Made by a program: the position numbers and the translations under genes. From NCBI GenBank assembly GCA_016934015.1, contig JAFGTQ010000072.1, forward strand, positions 1 to 47,794: a stretch of DNA of 47,794 nucleotides, given 5' to 3'. The notes below the pieces were generated by a model. It was not told where the DNA came from. It ran no database searches and worked only from the letters and a program-made list of their open reading frames with translations. Each line of letters starts with the position of its first letter. Position 1 is the first letter of the stretch. Shown piece by piece: positions 40,839 to 47,794 of the stretch. This DNA comes from Acholeplasmataceae bacterium. GTDB taxonomy: Bacteria; Bacillota_I; Bacilli_A; Acholeplasmatales; Acholeplasmataceae.

Positions 40839-41434
40839 TCATTATATGATGAAATAATCCAATAACCCTTATCTCGTGCCAAAATTTCAACATGTGAAAA
40901 TAAAGTTTTAAGTTTTTCAACTGTGGATGGAGCTCCTTGTTTTTTTTGTATGACTACAATTAATCTCCCTTTAACATTCAAATGTTTTTGGGCTTGTTCA
41001 TACAAACTAAAAACTATAGCTTTACCAACTCTTATTGGTGGATTAGTCATAATGACATCCGCATTAAATTCAATACCATCAAATAAATGACTCAAATAAA
41101 ATTTCGTATTTTTTACTTGATTAAGTTCTACATTTTGCTTCGCTAAATCAAGTGCTCTTTCGTTTACATCTACCATGTGAATGGTTGCTTCCGGGCATGT
41201 TTTTGCAGCATATATTCCCATCGGTCCATAGCCACATCCCATGTCGATAATTACTTTTTCATTTCCGTGGAATTTAATGGTTTCGATTAATAATTTTGAT
41301 CCAAAATCGATACCTTCTTTTGAAAAAACACCACGGTCCGTATAGAAACGAAAAGATGTACCTTTCAGTTGTACATCGATTGTCTTAAGTTCGTGTTTTA
41401 ATGTCGGATCATTGATAAAATAATGACTCATCAT
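40835..41434 (-). CDS. ybxB: YbxB/RsmC-like class I methyltransferase
   Basis: 199 aa. HYFINDPTLKHELK start typical of the family, FYTDRGVFSKEGIDFGS, SAM motif IIDMGCGYGPMGIYAA, acidic VDVNERAL, and NPPIR (in place of NPPF). RsmC relatives methylate 16S rRNA guanine N2; the exact target of YbxB is not settled. The start is one of two adjacent ATGs (41434 or 41431) after GGGGG. Sits between rplL and rpoB as in Bacillus. Confidence 0.87.
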   Translation of the reverse strand: MMSHYFINDPTLKHELKTIDVQLKGTSFRFYTDRGVFSKEGIDFGSKLLIETIKFHGNEKVIIDMGCGYGPMGIYAAKTCPEATIHMVDVNERALDLAKQNVELNQVKNTKFYLSHLFDGIEFNADVIMTNPPIRVGKAIVFSLYEQAQKHLNVKGRLIVVIQKKQGAPSTVEKLKTLFSHVEILARDKGYWIISSYND

Positions 41435-41454
41435 GATACCCCCATTCAACAGCG

Positions 41455-41481
41455 AAAAAACCCGAGATGTTTTCTCAGGTT
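41455..41481 (-). terminator. Terminator after rplL
   Basis: 8-bp stem AACCTGAG/CTCGGGTT (one G-U, 41459-41481) with minus-strand T-run. It separates the ribosomal-protein genes from ybxB; some read-through is needed for ybxB unless it has a promoter I do not see. Confidence 0.75.
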
Positions 41482-41503
41482 ATTTTCCGTTGTAATTTAA
41501 GAA

Positions 41504-41875
41504 TTATTTGATTTCAACAGTTGCACCAGCGTCTTGTAAAGATTGCTTTAATGCTTCTGCGTCTTCCTTCTTAATATTTTCTTTAATGACTGCATCTGGA
41601 GTTTCAGTTAATGCTTTAGCATCTGCTAAGCCAAGACCAGTTGCTTCACGAACAACTTTGATGACAGCAATTTTGTTTGCACCAAATGTCTTAAGAATAA
41701 CATTAAATTCTGTTTTTTCTTCTTCAACTGCTGCTGCCGCTGCTGCTGGAGCTGCCGCTACTGCTGTTGGATCAATTCCAAATTCTTCTTTTAAACCATC
41801 TACTAAATCTTTGATTTCAAGTAGTGTCATTTCTTTTAAAGCTTCAATAAAAGCTGCTTTTGTAAGTTTTGCCAT
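41504..41875 (-). CDS. rplL: 50S ribosomal protein L7/L12
   Basis: 123 aa. N-terminal dimer helices, the Ala-rich hinge ([15 protein letters not shown]), and C-terminal domain [21 protein letters not shown]...[10 protein letters not shown] that contacts translation GTPases. GGAGGAATAATAAAA precedes the ATG. Confidence 0.98.
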   Translation of the reverse strand: MAKLTKAAFIEALKEMTLLEIKDLVDGLKEEFGIDPTAVAAAPAAAAAAVEEEKTEFNVILKTFGANKIAVIKVVREATGLGLADAKALTETPDAVIKENIKKEDAEALKQSLQDAGATVEIK

Positions 41876-41896
41876 TTTTATTATTCCTCCAATGAA

Positions 41897-42385
41897 TTAT
41901 TCTTCGTTACTAATCATGTTAAGTCCAATAGCGAGTTCGCGAATTGGTGTTAACATACCGACGGCTAACATTGTTAACAACGTCTCTCTTGATGGTAATG
42001 TTGCGAGTGCACTAATTGCTGTAACATCTGCAAATTTACCTTCTACAATACCTGCTTGTATTTGTACGACCTTGTTTTCCTTTGCAAAATCATAAATGAT
42101 CTTCGCAGGAGCAACAACATCATCAAAGCTAATCGCTAAAGCTTTACCACCAACTAATTGGTCAGCAAATGCTTCATATCCAGCAGCGATTGATGCTCTT
42201 TTTGAAATGTTGTTCTTATAGACTGTGACTTCACAGCCTGCTTCTCTTAATTGGCCACGTAGTTTAGTAAATTGTTCTACGGTTAGACCAGGATAATCGA
42301 AGGCAACAACGGTTGTAGCACGTCCAAGCTTTTCTGTGAGTTCACGTACAGCTTCCGCTTTACGTTCAATGATTGCTCTTTGCAT
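41897..42385 (-). CDS. rplJ: 50S ribosomal protein L10
   Basis: 162 aa. MQRAIIERKAEAVRELTEKL start, FDYPGLTVEQFTKLRGQLR, VYKNNISKRA, and C-terminal helix binding L12 dimers. The ATG at 42385 follows AAAGGAGG; the reading frame upstream lies in the regulatory leader. Co-transcribed with rplL. Confidence 0.96.
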   Translation of the reverse strand: MQRAIIERKAEAVRELTEKLGRATTVVAFDYPGLTVEQFTKLRGQLREAGCEVTVYKNNISKRASIAAGYEAFADQLVGGKALAISFDDVVAPAKIIYDFAKENKVVQIQAGIVEGKFADVTAISALATLPSRETLLTMLAVGMLTPIRELAIGLNMISNEE

Positions 42386-42399
42386 GAAATGCCTCCTTT

Positions 42400-42500
42400 T
42401 AAAATAAAACTCTCTCATGCCAGAAGACAAAAGAGAGATCATAAATCATGATTTCACCTCGGTAGGAAATTAAGCTTAATTGCACCCACTGTCTTTGGCA
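42400..42500 (-). ncRNA. L10 leader RNA (rplJL autoregulation)
   Basis: The rplA-rplJ gap carries CCAAAGACAGTGGGTGC (42498-42482) and CCTACCGAGGTG (42467-42456), the paired conserved elements of the L10 leader. A CTCTCT/AGAGAG stem (42410-42437) followed by TTTTATTTT stands just before the rplJ SD. In Bacillus, L10(L12)4 binds such a leader and causes attenuation. Confidence 0.75.
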
Positions 42501-42517
42501 TCTTAAATTAATTTTTG

Positions 42518-43216
42518 TTATTTAGCGTTTTTTAATGAGTCTTCATCGACTCTTACGCCAGGACCCATACTTGAAGAAACGGTAATGTTCTTCATATATG
42601 TACCTTTTACTGTCGTTGGTTTGATACGTGCAAGTTGATCATAAAGTGTTTTAAGATTTTCTTTTAATTGACCTTCTGTAAACGATACACGTCCAATTGG
42701 AGCGTGAATGTTTCCAACTTTGTCTGTGCGGTATTCAATCTTACCATTTTTAATTTCATGGACTGCTTTTTCAACATCCATAGTCACTGTACCGGTCTTT
42801 GGGTTTGGCATTAAGCCTTTTGGCCCTAAGATACGTCCAAGTTTACCGAGTTGTCCCATCATATCTGGGGTTGCCACCATCACATCAAACTCAAACCAGC
42901 CACCGCTGATTTTTTGAATGAGTTCTGCTGCACCTACGTAATCAGCTCCAGCAGCTTCTGCTTCTTTTGCTTTTTCGCCTTGTGCAATGACAACAACTCT
43001 GGAAACTTTACCTGTACCGTGTGGTAATACGAGTGCACCTCTTAAATTTTGTTCAGCTTTTCTTGGATCAAGATTTAAACGGAACGCTGCTTCAACTGTT
43101 GCATCAAACTTTACGAATGAGGTTTTTTTGACTAAGCTTACTGCTTCGTCAGCTGTATATTTCACCGTACGATCGATGAGTTTAGCTGCCTCAAGGTATT
43201 TTTTTCCTCTTTGCAT
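42518..43216 (-). CDS. rplA: 50S ribosomal protein L1
   Basis: 232 aa. [13 protein letters not shown] start, [20 protein letters not shown], and the L1 signature [20 protein letters not shown]. Forms the L1 stalk. The ATG at 43216 has AGGAGG 7 nt ahead; the frame upstream to 43258 is not coding. Confidence 0.97.
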   Translation of the reverse strand: MQRGKKYLEAAKLIDRTVKYTADEAVSLVKKTSFVKFDATVEAAFRLNLDPRKAEQNLRGALVLPHGTGKVSRVVVIAQGEKAKEAEAAGADYVGAAELIQKISGGWFEFDVMVATPDMMGQLGKLGRILGPKGLMPNPKTGTVTMDVEKAVHEIKNGKIEYRTDKVGNIHAPIGRVSFTEGQLKENLKTLYDQLARIKPTTVKGTYMKNITVSSSMGPGVRVDEDSLKNAK

Positions 43217-43283
43217 ATTCTTCCTCCTAAAATGTGGTCTAGCGGGATATCCTCCCACAATTTAGATAGCTAGTGATCTAAAT

Positions 43284-43709
43284 TTAGTCTTTAATTAAGA
43301 TACCCATATTGCGTGCTGTACCTTCGATGATATTCATTGCTGCTTCTACGGTGTACGCATTTAAGTCTGGCATCTTACGTTGTGCAATTTCTCTTACTTG
43401 ATCACGAGTGATCGTTGCAACTTTATCTTTTTTGGAGTTACCAGATCCAGATTTGATGTTTGCTGCTTTTTTAAGTAAGTCACTTGCAGGTGGGGTTTTT
43501 GTTACAAAACTGAATGTCCGATCATCATAAACTGAGATTATAACTGGGACAACAAAACCCATTTGATCTTTGGTTGCTTCATTAAATTGTGAACAGAACG
43601 CTGGAATATTAACCTGAGCTTGACCAAGTGCTGGACCGACTGGTGGAGCTGGATTAGCTTTTCCTGCTGCAATCTGTAATTTAACGACTTTAACAACTTT
43701 TTTTGCCAT
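43284..43709 (-). CDS. rplK: 50S ribosomal protein L11
   Basis: 141 aa. [34 protein letters not shown], and the C-terminal rRNA-binding [21 protein letters not shown]. Part of the GTPase-associated centre. The ATG at 43709 follows AAGGAGG. First gene of rplK-rplA-rplJ-rplL. Confidence 0.98.
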   Translation of the reverse strand: MAKKVVKVVKLQIAAGKANPAPPVGPALGQAQVNIPAFCSQFNEATKDQMGFVVPVIISVYDDRTFSFVTKTPPASDLLKKAANIKSGSGNSKKDKVATITRDQVREIAQRKMPDLNAYTVEAAMNIIEGTARNMGILIKD

Positions 43710-43766
43710 GAGACACAACCTCCTTCTTTACATAAGTATGTGGTATGAATTTCTTCTTCCACTATG

Positions 43767-43780
43767 GTGTGTTTTCACAC
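43767..43780 (-). promoter_or_regulatory. Hairpin in the rplK leader
   Basis: GTGTG/CACAC stem with a 4-nt loop shortly after the predicted start site, in a leader of about 75 nt. There is no T-run behind it, so it is not a terminator; a ribosomal-protein binding site is possible. Confidence 0.35.
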
Positions 43781-43788
43781 GCGAGATT

Positions 43789-43817
43789 ATTCTATCATTA
43801 AAGACCCCTATTGTCAA
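43789..43817 (-). promoter_or_regulatory. Promoter of rplK-rplA-rplJ-rplL
   Basis: Consensus -35 TTGACA (43817-43812), 17-bp spacer, extended -10 TGATAGAAT (TAGAAT 43794-43789). The best promoter match in the window. Confidence 0.88.
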
Positions 43818-43831
43818 CAAAAAACACAGGT

Positions 43832-44188
43832 TTAACGAATTTTTGCTCCAAAGGGTAATAATGCGAGTTGTGCGAGTTTAAACCACTGAATTCCAAACGG
43901 AATTCCAATGATTGTAACAAAGAAAAAGATTGCAATTCCAAGATAACCAAGTGCCATTTCCCAACCTACTAGAATCGCCCAAATGATATTTGCAATCGGA
44001 TGTTTTTCAAAATTAAGATCAACATCTTTTCCAAAGGGAAATAAGACGAGTCCTGCAAATTTAAAACACTGTTTTCCAAGTGGAATTCCGATAATTGTAA
44101 TTGATAATAGCACACCTAAAATAAACCATAAAACTGATGCAATTAACCCACCTAAAATAAACCAGATAATATTGCCTAATAAACGCAT
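43832..44188 (-). CDS. yccF: YccF-family membrane protein
   Basis: 118 aa. Two repeated units each with hydrophobic helices and a G-I-P-(L/F)-G signature (IIGIPLGKQCFKFAGLVLFPFG and a second copy at the C terminus with IPFGIQWFKLAQLALLPFG). This internal duplication is the YccF/DUF307 hallmark. Function not established. AAAGGAG precedes the ATG. Between dsbA-like and rplK genes, in the accessory insertion. Confidence 0.85.
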   Translation of the reverse strand: MRLLGNIIWFILGGLIASVLWFILGVLLSITIIGIPLGKQCFKFAGLVLFPFGKDVDLNFEKHPIANIIWAILVGWEMALGYLGIAIFFFVTIIGIPFGIQWFKLAQLALLPFGAKIR

Positions 44189-44208
44189 AATATCACTCCT
44201 TTGACCTT

Positions 44209-44217
44209 ATTATAACA
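44209..44217 (-). promoter_or_regulatory. yccF promoter, extended -10
   Basis: TGTTATAAT on the minus strand, directly behind the preceding terminator and 20 bp before the yccF ATG; no clear -35. Confidence 0.5.
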
Positions 44218-44240
44218 AAAAAAATACCCATTTTGGGTAT
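44217..44240 (-). terminator. Terminator of the DsbA-family gene
   Basis: 7-bp stem ATACCCA/TGGGTAT with a 3-nt loop (44224-44240) and minus-strand run of seven T. Confidence 0.85.
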
Positions 44241-44245
44241 CTTAA

Positions 44246-44950
44246 TTATTCAATGCCACACTCGTCATGGTCACAAGCTTGTGAATCGTCTTGATCTTGT
44301 AAAATTTCGAGTGGATTTTCTTCTTTCCAAATCTGTTCAAGCGCTTGTGTGAAGTATTCTTTTTGTTGCGCTCCGGAAATCCCATATTTACGATTTAAAA
44401 CAAAGAATGGCACACCTTGAACACCGATTTGTCTAGCTTCTTGAATTTGATTATACACTTCATCTGAGTAATCTTTAGATTCTAAAATTCGACTAGCTTC
44501 TTGGGTATTTAAACCTAATTCCTCAACTAATGAAACTAAGGTTGCTTGATCAGCAAGATTTTTGCCTTCGGTAAAGTAGGCTTTCATAAAACGTGCTGTG
44601 ACAGCATCTTCTTTATTAAATTTGTTTGCCCATTTTGCGATGCGATGTGCATCAAATGTGTTTGTCATTTGAATAATATCATAACGATATTCTAGACCAA
44701 CGGATTTAGCATTTTGGGTAAACATGTCGAATCTTTGTTTTGCTTGATCCTTTGTCATTCCATGCCCTTCAGCGAATGTTTCATAGGCGTCTTTAACCAT
44801 TTTAGTAGGTGCATTGGGATTTAGTTGATAAGCCTTATATACAACTTCAACTTTGTCGTTATGCTTAAATTCGCTAAGAGCTTGTTCGAATCTCGTTTTC
44901 CCAATATAACAGAATGGACACGCAAAATCTGACCAAATTTCAATTTTCAT
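44246..44950 (-). CDS. DsbA/FrnE-family thiol oxidoreductase
   Basis: 234 aa thioredoxin fold with a helical insertion. Redox motif FACPFCYIGKTRFEQAL near residue 9 and the cis-Pro segment GVQGVPFFVLN, as in FrnE and 2-hydroxychromene isomerase-like DsbA relatives. No signal peptide, so it is cytoplasmic. The tail is Cys/His/Asp-rich (ACDHDECG), possibly metal-binding. The ATG at 44950 follows GGAGG. Single-gene unit divergent from the VOC gene. Confidence 0.87.
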   Translation of the reverse strand: MKIEIWSDFACPFCYIGKTRFEQALSEFKHNDKVEVVYKAYQLNPNAPTKMVKDAYETFAEGHGMTKDQAKQRFDMFTQNAKSVGLEYRYDIIQMTNTFDAHRIAKWANKFNKEDAVTARFMKAYFTEGKNLADQATLVSLVEELGLNTQEASRILESKDYSDEVYNQIQEARQIGVQGVPFFVLNRKYGISGAQQKEYFTQALEQIWKEENPLEILQDQDDSQACDHDECGIE

Positions 44951-44978
44951 TATTTTATTCCTCCATATTTTCGACCAT

Positions 44979-44987
44979 ATTATAGCA
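44979..44987 (-). promoter_or_regulatory. Promoter of the DsbA-family gene, extended -10
   Basis: TGCTATAAT on the minus strand about 28 bp before the ATG; poor -35. Confidence 0.55.
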
Positions 44988-45065
44988 TGCAATTCATAAA
45001 TAATATTGGTTTTTGCTTTACTTTTTGATATATTTTAACATTATATGCAATTTTATGGCAATTTA

Positions 45066-45095
45066 TTGTTGCGAAATACTAATTTCATATAAAAT
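45066..45095 (+). promoter_or_regulatory. Promoter of the VOC-family gene
   Basis: -35 TTGTTG (45066-45071), 18-bp spacer, -10 TAAAAT (45090-45095). A 10-mer ATATTTTAAC (45030-45039) identical to the dps-region repeat lies upstream, which may be chance. Confidence 0.5.
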
Positions 45096-45113
45096 GAGGT
45101 TGGAGGTGTTAAG

Positions 45114-45965
45114 ATGACAAATTATCATAATCAAGAAACCATTCATTTTACATCTGTTACGTTACTGGTCAGAGATTTATCTCGATCGATTGAATTTTAT
45201 CAACACATCTTAAAGTTAATCGTCACTTATAAAGACAAACAAAAAATTGGTTTTGGTGCAAATCCAACCGATACAATCATACATCTTGTTGAAGACAGAA
45301 ATGCTCTTGAACAAGATATTACGTTGGGGCTTTATCATTTTGCCTTACTTCTTCCCTCTCGGACCGAACTAGCAAGAGTCATTCGTCAACTATCATCATC
45401 GCACTATCCGATAACAGGAGCTTCTGATCATGGTGTAAGTGAAGCAATCTACCTTGATGATCCTGATGGAAACGGCATTGAAATCTATGTTGATAAAGAT
45501 CCGTCGATTTGGACTAAAGAAAACCAGGAACTTTCTATGGTTACTTTACCTCTAAATATTCAAAAACTTATGAATGAAGATGATCAAAAAATTTATGATC
45601 AAATCCATGAAAATACCATTCTTGGACATATACACCTTCATGTCGATCAACTCGAAAAAGCATCGTCTTTTTACAGTTCGGCTATAGGATTTAAAGCAAC
45701 TCAAAATTACATGCAAAGTGCACTTTTCCTTTCAGACGAAGGGTATCACCATCACATTGGGTTAAACACCTGGCATCAAGATGCCCCATTATGTAAAGCC
45801 AAACAAGTAGGACTCAAAGAAATGACTCTTTATATTCCAAAATCAAAATATATTTCATTTATTCGAAGCATCACAGATCATCATATTCCAATTTTTGTTG
45901 ATCAAAATATTCAATATATCATTGACCCTTATGATATCAAAATTGTTTTATACATTGAAGCATAA
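45114..45965 (+). CDS. Two-domain VOC (glyoxalase/dioxygenase) protein, CatE-like
   Basis: 283 aa with two vicinal-oxygen-chelate repeats. The first: VTLLVRDLSRSIEFYQHIL to DDPDGNGIEIYVD. The second: GHIHLHVDQLEKASSFY to the end, with HHHIGLNTW. The layout matches Bacillus CatE/YfiE-type catechol-2,3-dioxygenases. The metal-ligand pattern is only partly clear, and no aromatic-degradation genes are nearby, so the substrate is unknown. GGAGG lies 6 nt before the ATG. On the plus strand, inserted between nusG and the rplK operon. Confidence 0.82.
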   Translation: MTNYHNQETIHFTSVTLLVRDLSRSIEFYQHILKLIVTYKDKQKIGFGANPTDTIIHLVEDRNALEQDITLGLYHFALLLPSRTELARVIRQLSSSHYPITGASDHGVSEAIYLDDPDGNGIEIYVDKDPSIWTKENQELSMVTLPLNIQKLMNEDDQKIYDQIHENTILGHIHLHVDQLEKASSFYSSAIGFKATQNYMQSALFLSDEGYHHHIGLNTWHQDAPLCKAKQVGLKEMTLYIPKSKYISFIRSITDHHIPIFVDQNIQYIIDPYDIKIVLYIEA

Positions 45966-46000
45966 AAAAAGAAGTTAAGAACTAAAGTTCCTTAACTTCT
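45963..46000. terminator. Bidirectional terminator between the VOC gene and nusG
   Basis: 10-bp stem AGAAGTTAAG/CTTAACTTCT (45970-46000), extended by AAC/GTT at the top. Minus-strand T-run at 45970-45964; the plus side is less T-rich. The nusG stop lies inside it. Confidence 0.75.
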
Positions 46001-46521
46001 AAGACATCAAATTCTGTTGGTGTGGCACGTCCGAATAAGTCGAGATCAACAATTAATTTTTCTTGATCATTATCAACACTGACCACTTCACCTTTAAGTC
46101 CTAACCATGTACCAGCAATAACTTCAACAGTTTTTCCAAGTAAATGATCATAGGTTGGTTTTGTAATAATACCAACTTTAAGTAATATTTGATTAATCTC
46201 ATCCGGTGCGAGTGGCACTGGTTTGGTTCCACCACCTGATGATCCTAAGAAACCCGTAACTCTTGGTGTATTTCTAACAACGAACCATGATTCATCAGTA
46301 ACCATCATTTCTACAAAAACATATCCAGGAAAAAGTTGCTTAACTTTTTCTTTTTCTTTTCCGTCTGCTTTTTTCTCAATCACCGTTTCTTCTGGAACAA
46401 CGACACGAAAGATATAATCAGACATTCCCATACTTTCAACACGGCGTAAAAGGTCAGTTTTGACGGCATTTTCATACCCTGAATAGGTTTGAATGATATA
46501 CCATCTTACAGCTTTACTCAT
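45982..46521 (-). CDS. nusG: Transcription termination/antitermination factor NusG
   Basis: 179 aa. NGN domain (RWYIIQTYSGYENAVKTDL, LFPGYVFVEM, VRNTPRVTGFLG) and C-terminal KOW domain (GKTVEVIAGTWLGLKGEV). Binds RNA polymerase and links it to ribosome or Rho. Overlaps secE by 4 bp. Last gene of rpmG-secE-nusG. Confidence 0.97.
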   Translation of the reverse strand: MSKAVRWYIIQTYSGYENAVKTDLLRRVESMGMSDYIFRVVVPEETVIEKKADGKEKEKVKQLFPGYVFVEMMVTDESWFVVRNTPRVTGFLGSSGGGTKPVPLAPDEINQILLKVGIITKPTYDHLLGKTVEVIAGTWLGLKGEVVSVDNDQEKLIVDLDLFGRATPTEFDVLEVKEL

Positions 46522-46937
46522 ATAATCCCACCAAGTAGACGTAAGATTAAGAAGTTATAAAGCAGAATAAATCCAGTTACGATAAAGATGAAGATTAACA
46601 CACGCACTGCATGATCCAAAAATTTAGGAAATGATGGCCATGTGATTTTTTTGAGTTCTGGAATTGCTGGCAAAATAAATGGATAAATAACTAAAATTAA
46701 TCCAAAGATAGAAATCGCAAAAAGTACCCATGCAAAGATTAAACCATTGTTACCTTGACCTAAAATTGGAAAATTCGGATCAATTTGTAACAACACGTTT
46801 CCACTAATAATCATGAGTGCAAGTGCTGCAGATATAGTTGCTAAGATACCTAATAATAAATTTTCCCATTTATATTCAGTAGTTAATACTTCGAGCAACT
46901 TACTTTTTTGCTCAACTTGTTTTTGTTTGATTGCCAT
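46518..46937 (-). CDS. secE: Protein translocase subunit SecE, three-helix form
   Basis: 139 aa. The C-terminal 50 residues are canonical SecE: PELKKITWPSFPKFLDHAV then one membrane helix. Two further membrane helices precede it (about residues 27-46 and 66-90). Low-GC Gram-positives normally have a single-helix SecE of about 60 aa, so this resembles the three-helix layout of E. coli. SecE clamps SecY. AGGAGG precedes the ATG. Between rpmG and nusG, the standard place. Confidence 0.93.
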   Translation of the reverse strand: MAIKQKQVEQKSKLLEVLTTEYKWENLLLGILATISAALALMIISGNVLLQIDPNFPILGQGNNGLIFAWVLFAISIFGLILVIYPFILPAIPELKKITWPSFPKFLDHAVRVLIFIFIVTGFILLYNFLILRLLGGII

Positions 46938-46947
46938 AAAAAGCCTC

Positions 46948-47097
46948 CTATTTGCTTTCCTTGTGTATGGTATGCTTGTTACAGCGTGGACAGAACTTTG
47001 ATACTTCGATTCGTTCTTTCTGTGTCTGTTTATTTTTTGTTGTCGTATAATTACGACTCAAGCATTCGGAACATACTAGAATTATTTTCTCGCGCAT
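46948..47097 (-). CDS. rpmG: 50S ribosomal protein L33
   Basis: 49 aa. [21 protein letters not shown], and C-terminal [15 protein letters not shown]; the two CxxC pairs mark the zinc-binding form. AAGGTGG lies 7 nt before the ATG at 47097, inside a hairpin. First gene of rpmG-secE-nusG, as in Bacillus. Confidence 0.95.
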   Translation of the reverse strand: MREKIILVCSECLSRNYTTTKNKQTQKERIEVSKFCPRCNKHTIHKESK

Positions 47098-47118
47098 TAA
47101 AAAACCACCTTCTGTGGT
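47098..47118 (-). promoter_or_regulatory. Hairpin over the rpmG ribosome-binding site
   Basis: 5-bp stem ACCAC/GTGGT with a 5-nt loop; the AAGGTGG SD is split between loop and stem, and six T follow directly before the ATG. Confidence 0.45.
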
Positions 47119-47132
47119 CATTTGCAAGTGTT

Positions 47133-47161
47133 ATTTTAACACTATTAAATGACTTAGTCAA
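47133..47161 (-). promoter_or_regulatory. Promoter of rpmG-secE-nusG
   Basis: -35 TTGACT (47161-47156), 17-bp spacer, extended -10 TGTTAAAAT (TAAAAT 47138-47133). The -10 lies in the arm of a 7-bp dyad AGTGTTA/TAACACT. Confidence 0.8.
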
Positions 47162-47173
47162 CTATCCAATTCA

Positions 47174-47668
47174 TTATAACATGATTTTATATTTTTCTCG
47201 GATTCGAAATATTGTGTTGTAAATCATTTTATGCCCATATCCGAAGTCTTTTGAAATCTGTTTTATAGGCCTTTCTTCTAGAAAATATGCGTTAAATACA
47301 TTTTTTTCTAGCTGAGAGGTGAAATTTGGTGTGTCAATAGATTCTTCAATGTAAACTGCTCCATGACAAAAATCGGGTTTTTCAAAAATATCATAGTCAG
47401 GTATTTTTTTCTTTAATTGATAAAAATGCCGTTTTAATATTAATTCAAAATATCGAGTAAATGTTTTATTTCGATGTGAATCAAAGGTTAAAATTGCTTT
47501 TTGAAGCATGCATAACCCTTCTTGATGAAAATCATCGTGTTCTCTTTTGGAAATATTTAATAAATGAACTTGTTTCCAAATAAATCGCTTGTATTTTTTA
47601 TAAATATATTCTAAAGCAATGTCATCATGTTCTGAATGGATGAGATAAATCAATTCATAATCATTCAT
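47174..47668 (-). CDS. Alternative sigma factor, SigH-like
   Basis: 164 aa. Region 2: EYIYKKYKRFIWKQV, HDDFHQEGLCMLQKAI, FTRYFELILKRHF, the core-binding and -10 recognition helices. Region 4: EERPIKQISKDFGYG with HKMIYNTIFRIREKY as a helix-turn-helix. Its place between rlmB and rpmG is that of Bacillus sigH. The start is uncertain: no clear SD, with in-frame ATGs at 47683, 47680 and 47668; the last fits family N termini best. Translation may be coupled to rlmB. Regulon unknown. Confidence 0.78.
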   Translation of the reverse strand: MNDYELIYLIHSEHDDIALEYIYKKYKRFIWKQVHLLNISKREHDDFHQEGLCMLQKAILTFDSHRNKTFTRYFELILKRHFYQLKKKIPDYDIFEKPDFCHGAVYIEESIDTPNFTSQLEKNVFNAYFLEERPIKQISKDFGYGHKMIYNTIFRIREKYKIML

Positions 47669-47679
47669 GACGAATATCA

Positions 47680-47794
47680 TCATCTTTTAAGCGTTTGATA
47701 CATCATAAGCGCAGCTGCAACACTCACATTTAAAGAGTTAATCTTACCAAACATCGGTATTTTTACAAGCAAATCACAATTGCGTTTGACTAAA
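47680..47794 (-). CDS. rlmB: 23S rRNA 2'-O-methyltransferase RlmB/TrmH family, C-terminal part (partial)
   Basis: The frame enters from the right edge and stops at TGA 47682-47680. The visible 37 residues contain IPMFGKINSLNVSVAAALMM, the SPOUT-family motif 3 that forms the SAM-binding knot in TrmH/RlmB proteins. In Bacillus, yacO (rlmB) lies just before yacP and sigH; here yacP appears to be missing from between them. The gene continues beyond the window. Confidence 0.82.
   Translation of the reverse strand, partial: LVKRNCDLLVKIPMFGKINSLNVSVAAALMMYQTLKR

Noticed and set aside
41508-42095. 195-codon open frame on the plus strand
   Set aside because: It lies opposite rplL and rplJ, whose identities are certain; its Ser/Ala-rich sequence is the complement of their codons and it has no ribosome-binding site.
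46908-47222. 104-codon plus-strand frame
   Set aside because: Antisense to rpmG, whose two CxxC pairs and position are decisive, and to the rpmG promoter.

Overview
This 47.8-kb window is an AT-rich, densely packed bacterial chromosome segment carrying core Firmicute/mollicute-type genes. Tryptophan is written TGG, and TGA is a genuine stop (prfA, rpoB), so the standard code is used and the Mycoplasma/Spiroplasma code is excluded. Together with Bacillus-like gene order, EF-Tu and RNA polymerase of low-GC Gram-positive type, a Q-VxET (Na+-type) ATP synthase c subunit and a GdpP-L9 fusion, this points to Acholeplasmatales (Acholeplasma or a close relative). That placement is an inference. Almost every gene lies on the minus strand, so operons read from high to low coordinates.

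Layout, low to high coordinate. (1) 1-2.9 kb: the tail of an unidentified plus-strand gene, yhaM, cca and a divergent yigZ-family gene. (2) 2.9-11.0 kb: an operon with a promoter near 11.0 kb reading rpiB-upp-atpZ-atpI-atpBEFHAGDC, ending in a 68-aa DUF1146 gene that appears to start at ATC. (3) 11.0-15.6 kb: typA, then prfA-prmC-tsaC, with a divergent dps at 15.7 kb and an array of GTTAAAAT octamers between them. (4) 16.2-21.1 kb: rpsF-ssb-rpsR, then a gdpP-rplI gene fusion and dnaB. (5) 21.1-23.5 kb: tatD, an HtrA-like lipoprotein protease and a CinA-C/PncC amidase. (6) 23.6-28.1 kb: the str operon rpsL-rpsG-fusA-tuf, with an apparent leader attenuator and a separate tuf promoter. (7) 28.1-32.7 kb, the accessory part: a serine palmitoyltransferase-like enzyme, an SDR that could be 3-ketosphinganine reductase and an FNT-family channel in one operon, then psuK-psuG for pseudouridine breakdown. 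(8) 32.7-47.8 kb: rlmB(partial)-sigH-like-rpmG-secE-nusG, then a VOC protein, a DsbA-family oxidoreductase and YccF, then rplK-rplA-rplJ-rplL-ybxB-rpoB-rpoC. This is the Bacillus rlmB-to-rpoC order with three genes inserted.

Most of the window is translation, transcription and energy coupling. The points most worth a second look are: a ~165-residue N-terminal extension of RpoC with two repeats resembling the alpha-subunit C-terminal domain; the predicted sphingoid-base operon; the GdpP-L9 fusion, which keeps an internal ribosome-binding site in front of the L9 part; the Gln at the RpoB position equivalent to E. coli His526; and several leader-RNA structures in front of ribosomal-protein genes. 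No tRNA, rRNA, IS element, prophage or CRISPR array was seen, and no gene-free stretch exceeds 300 bases.
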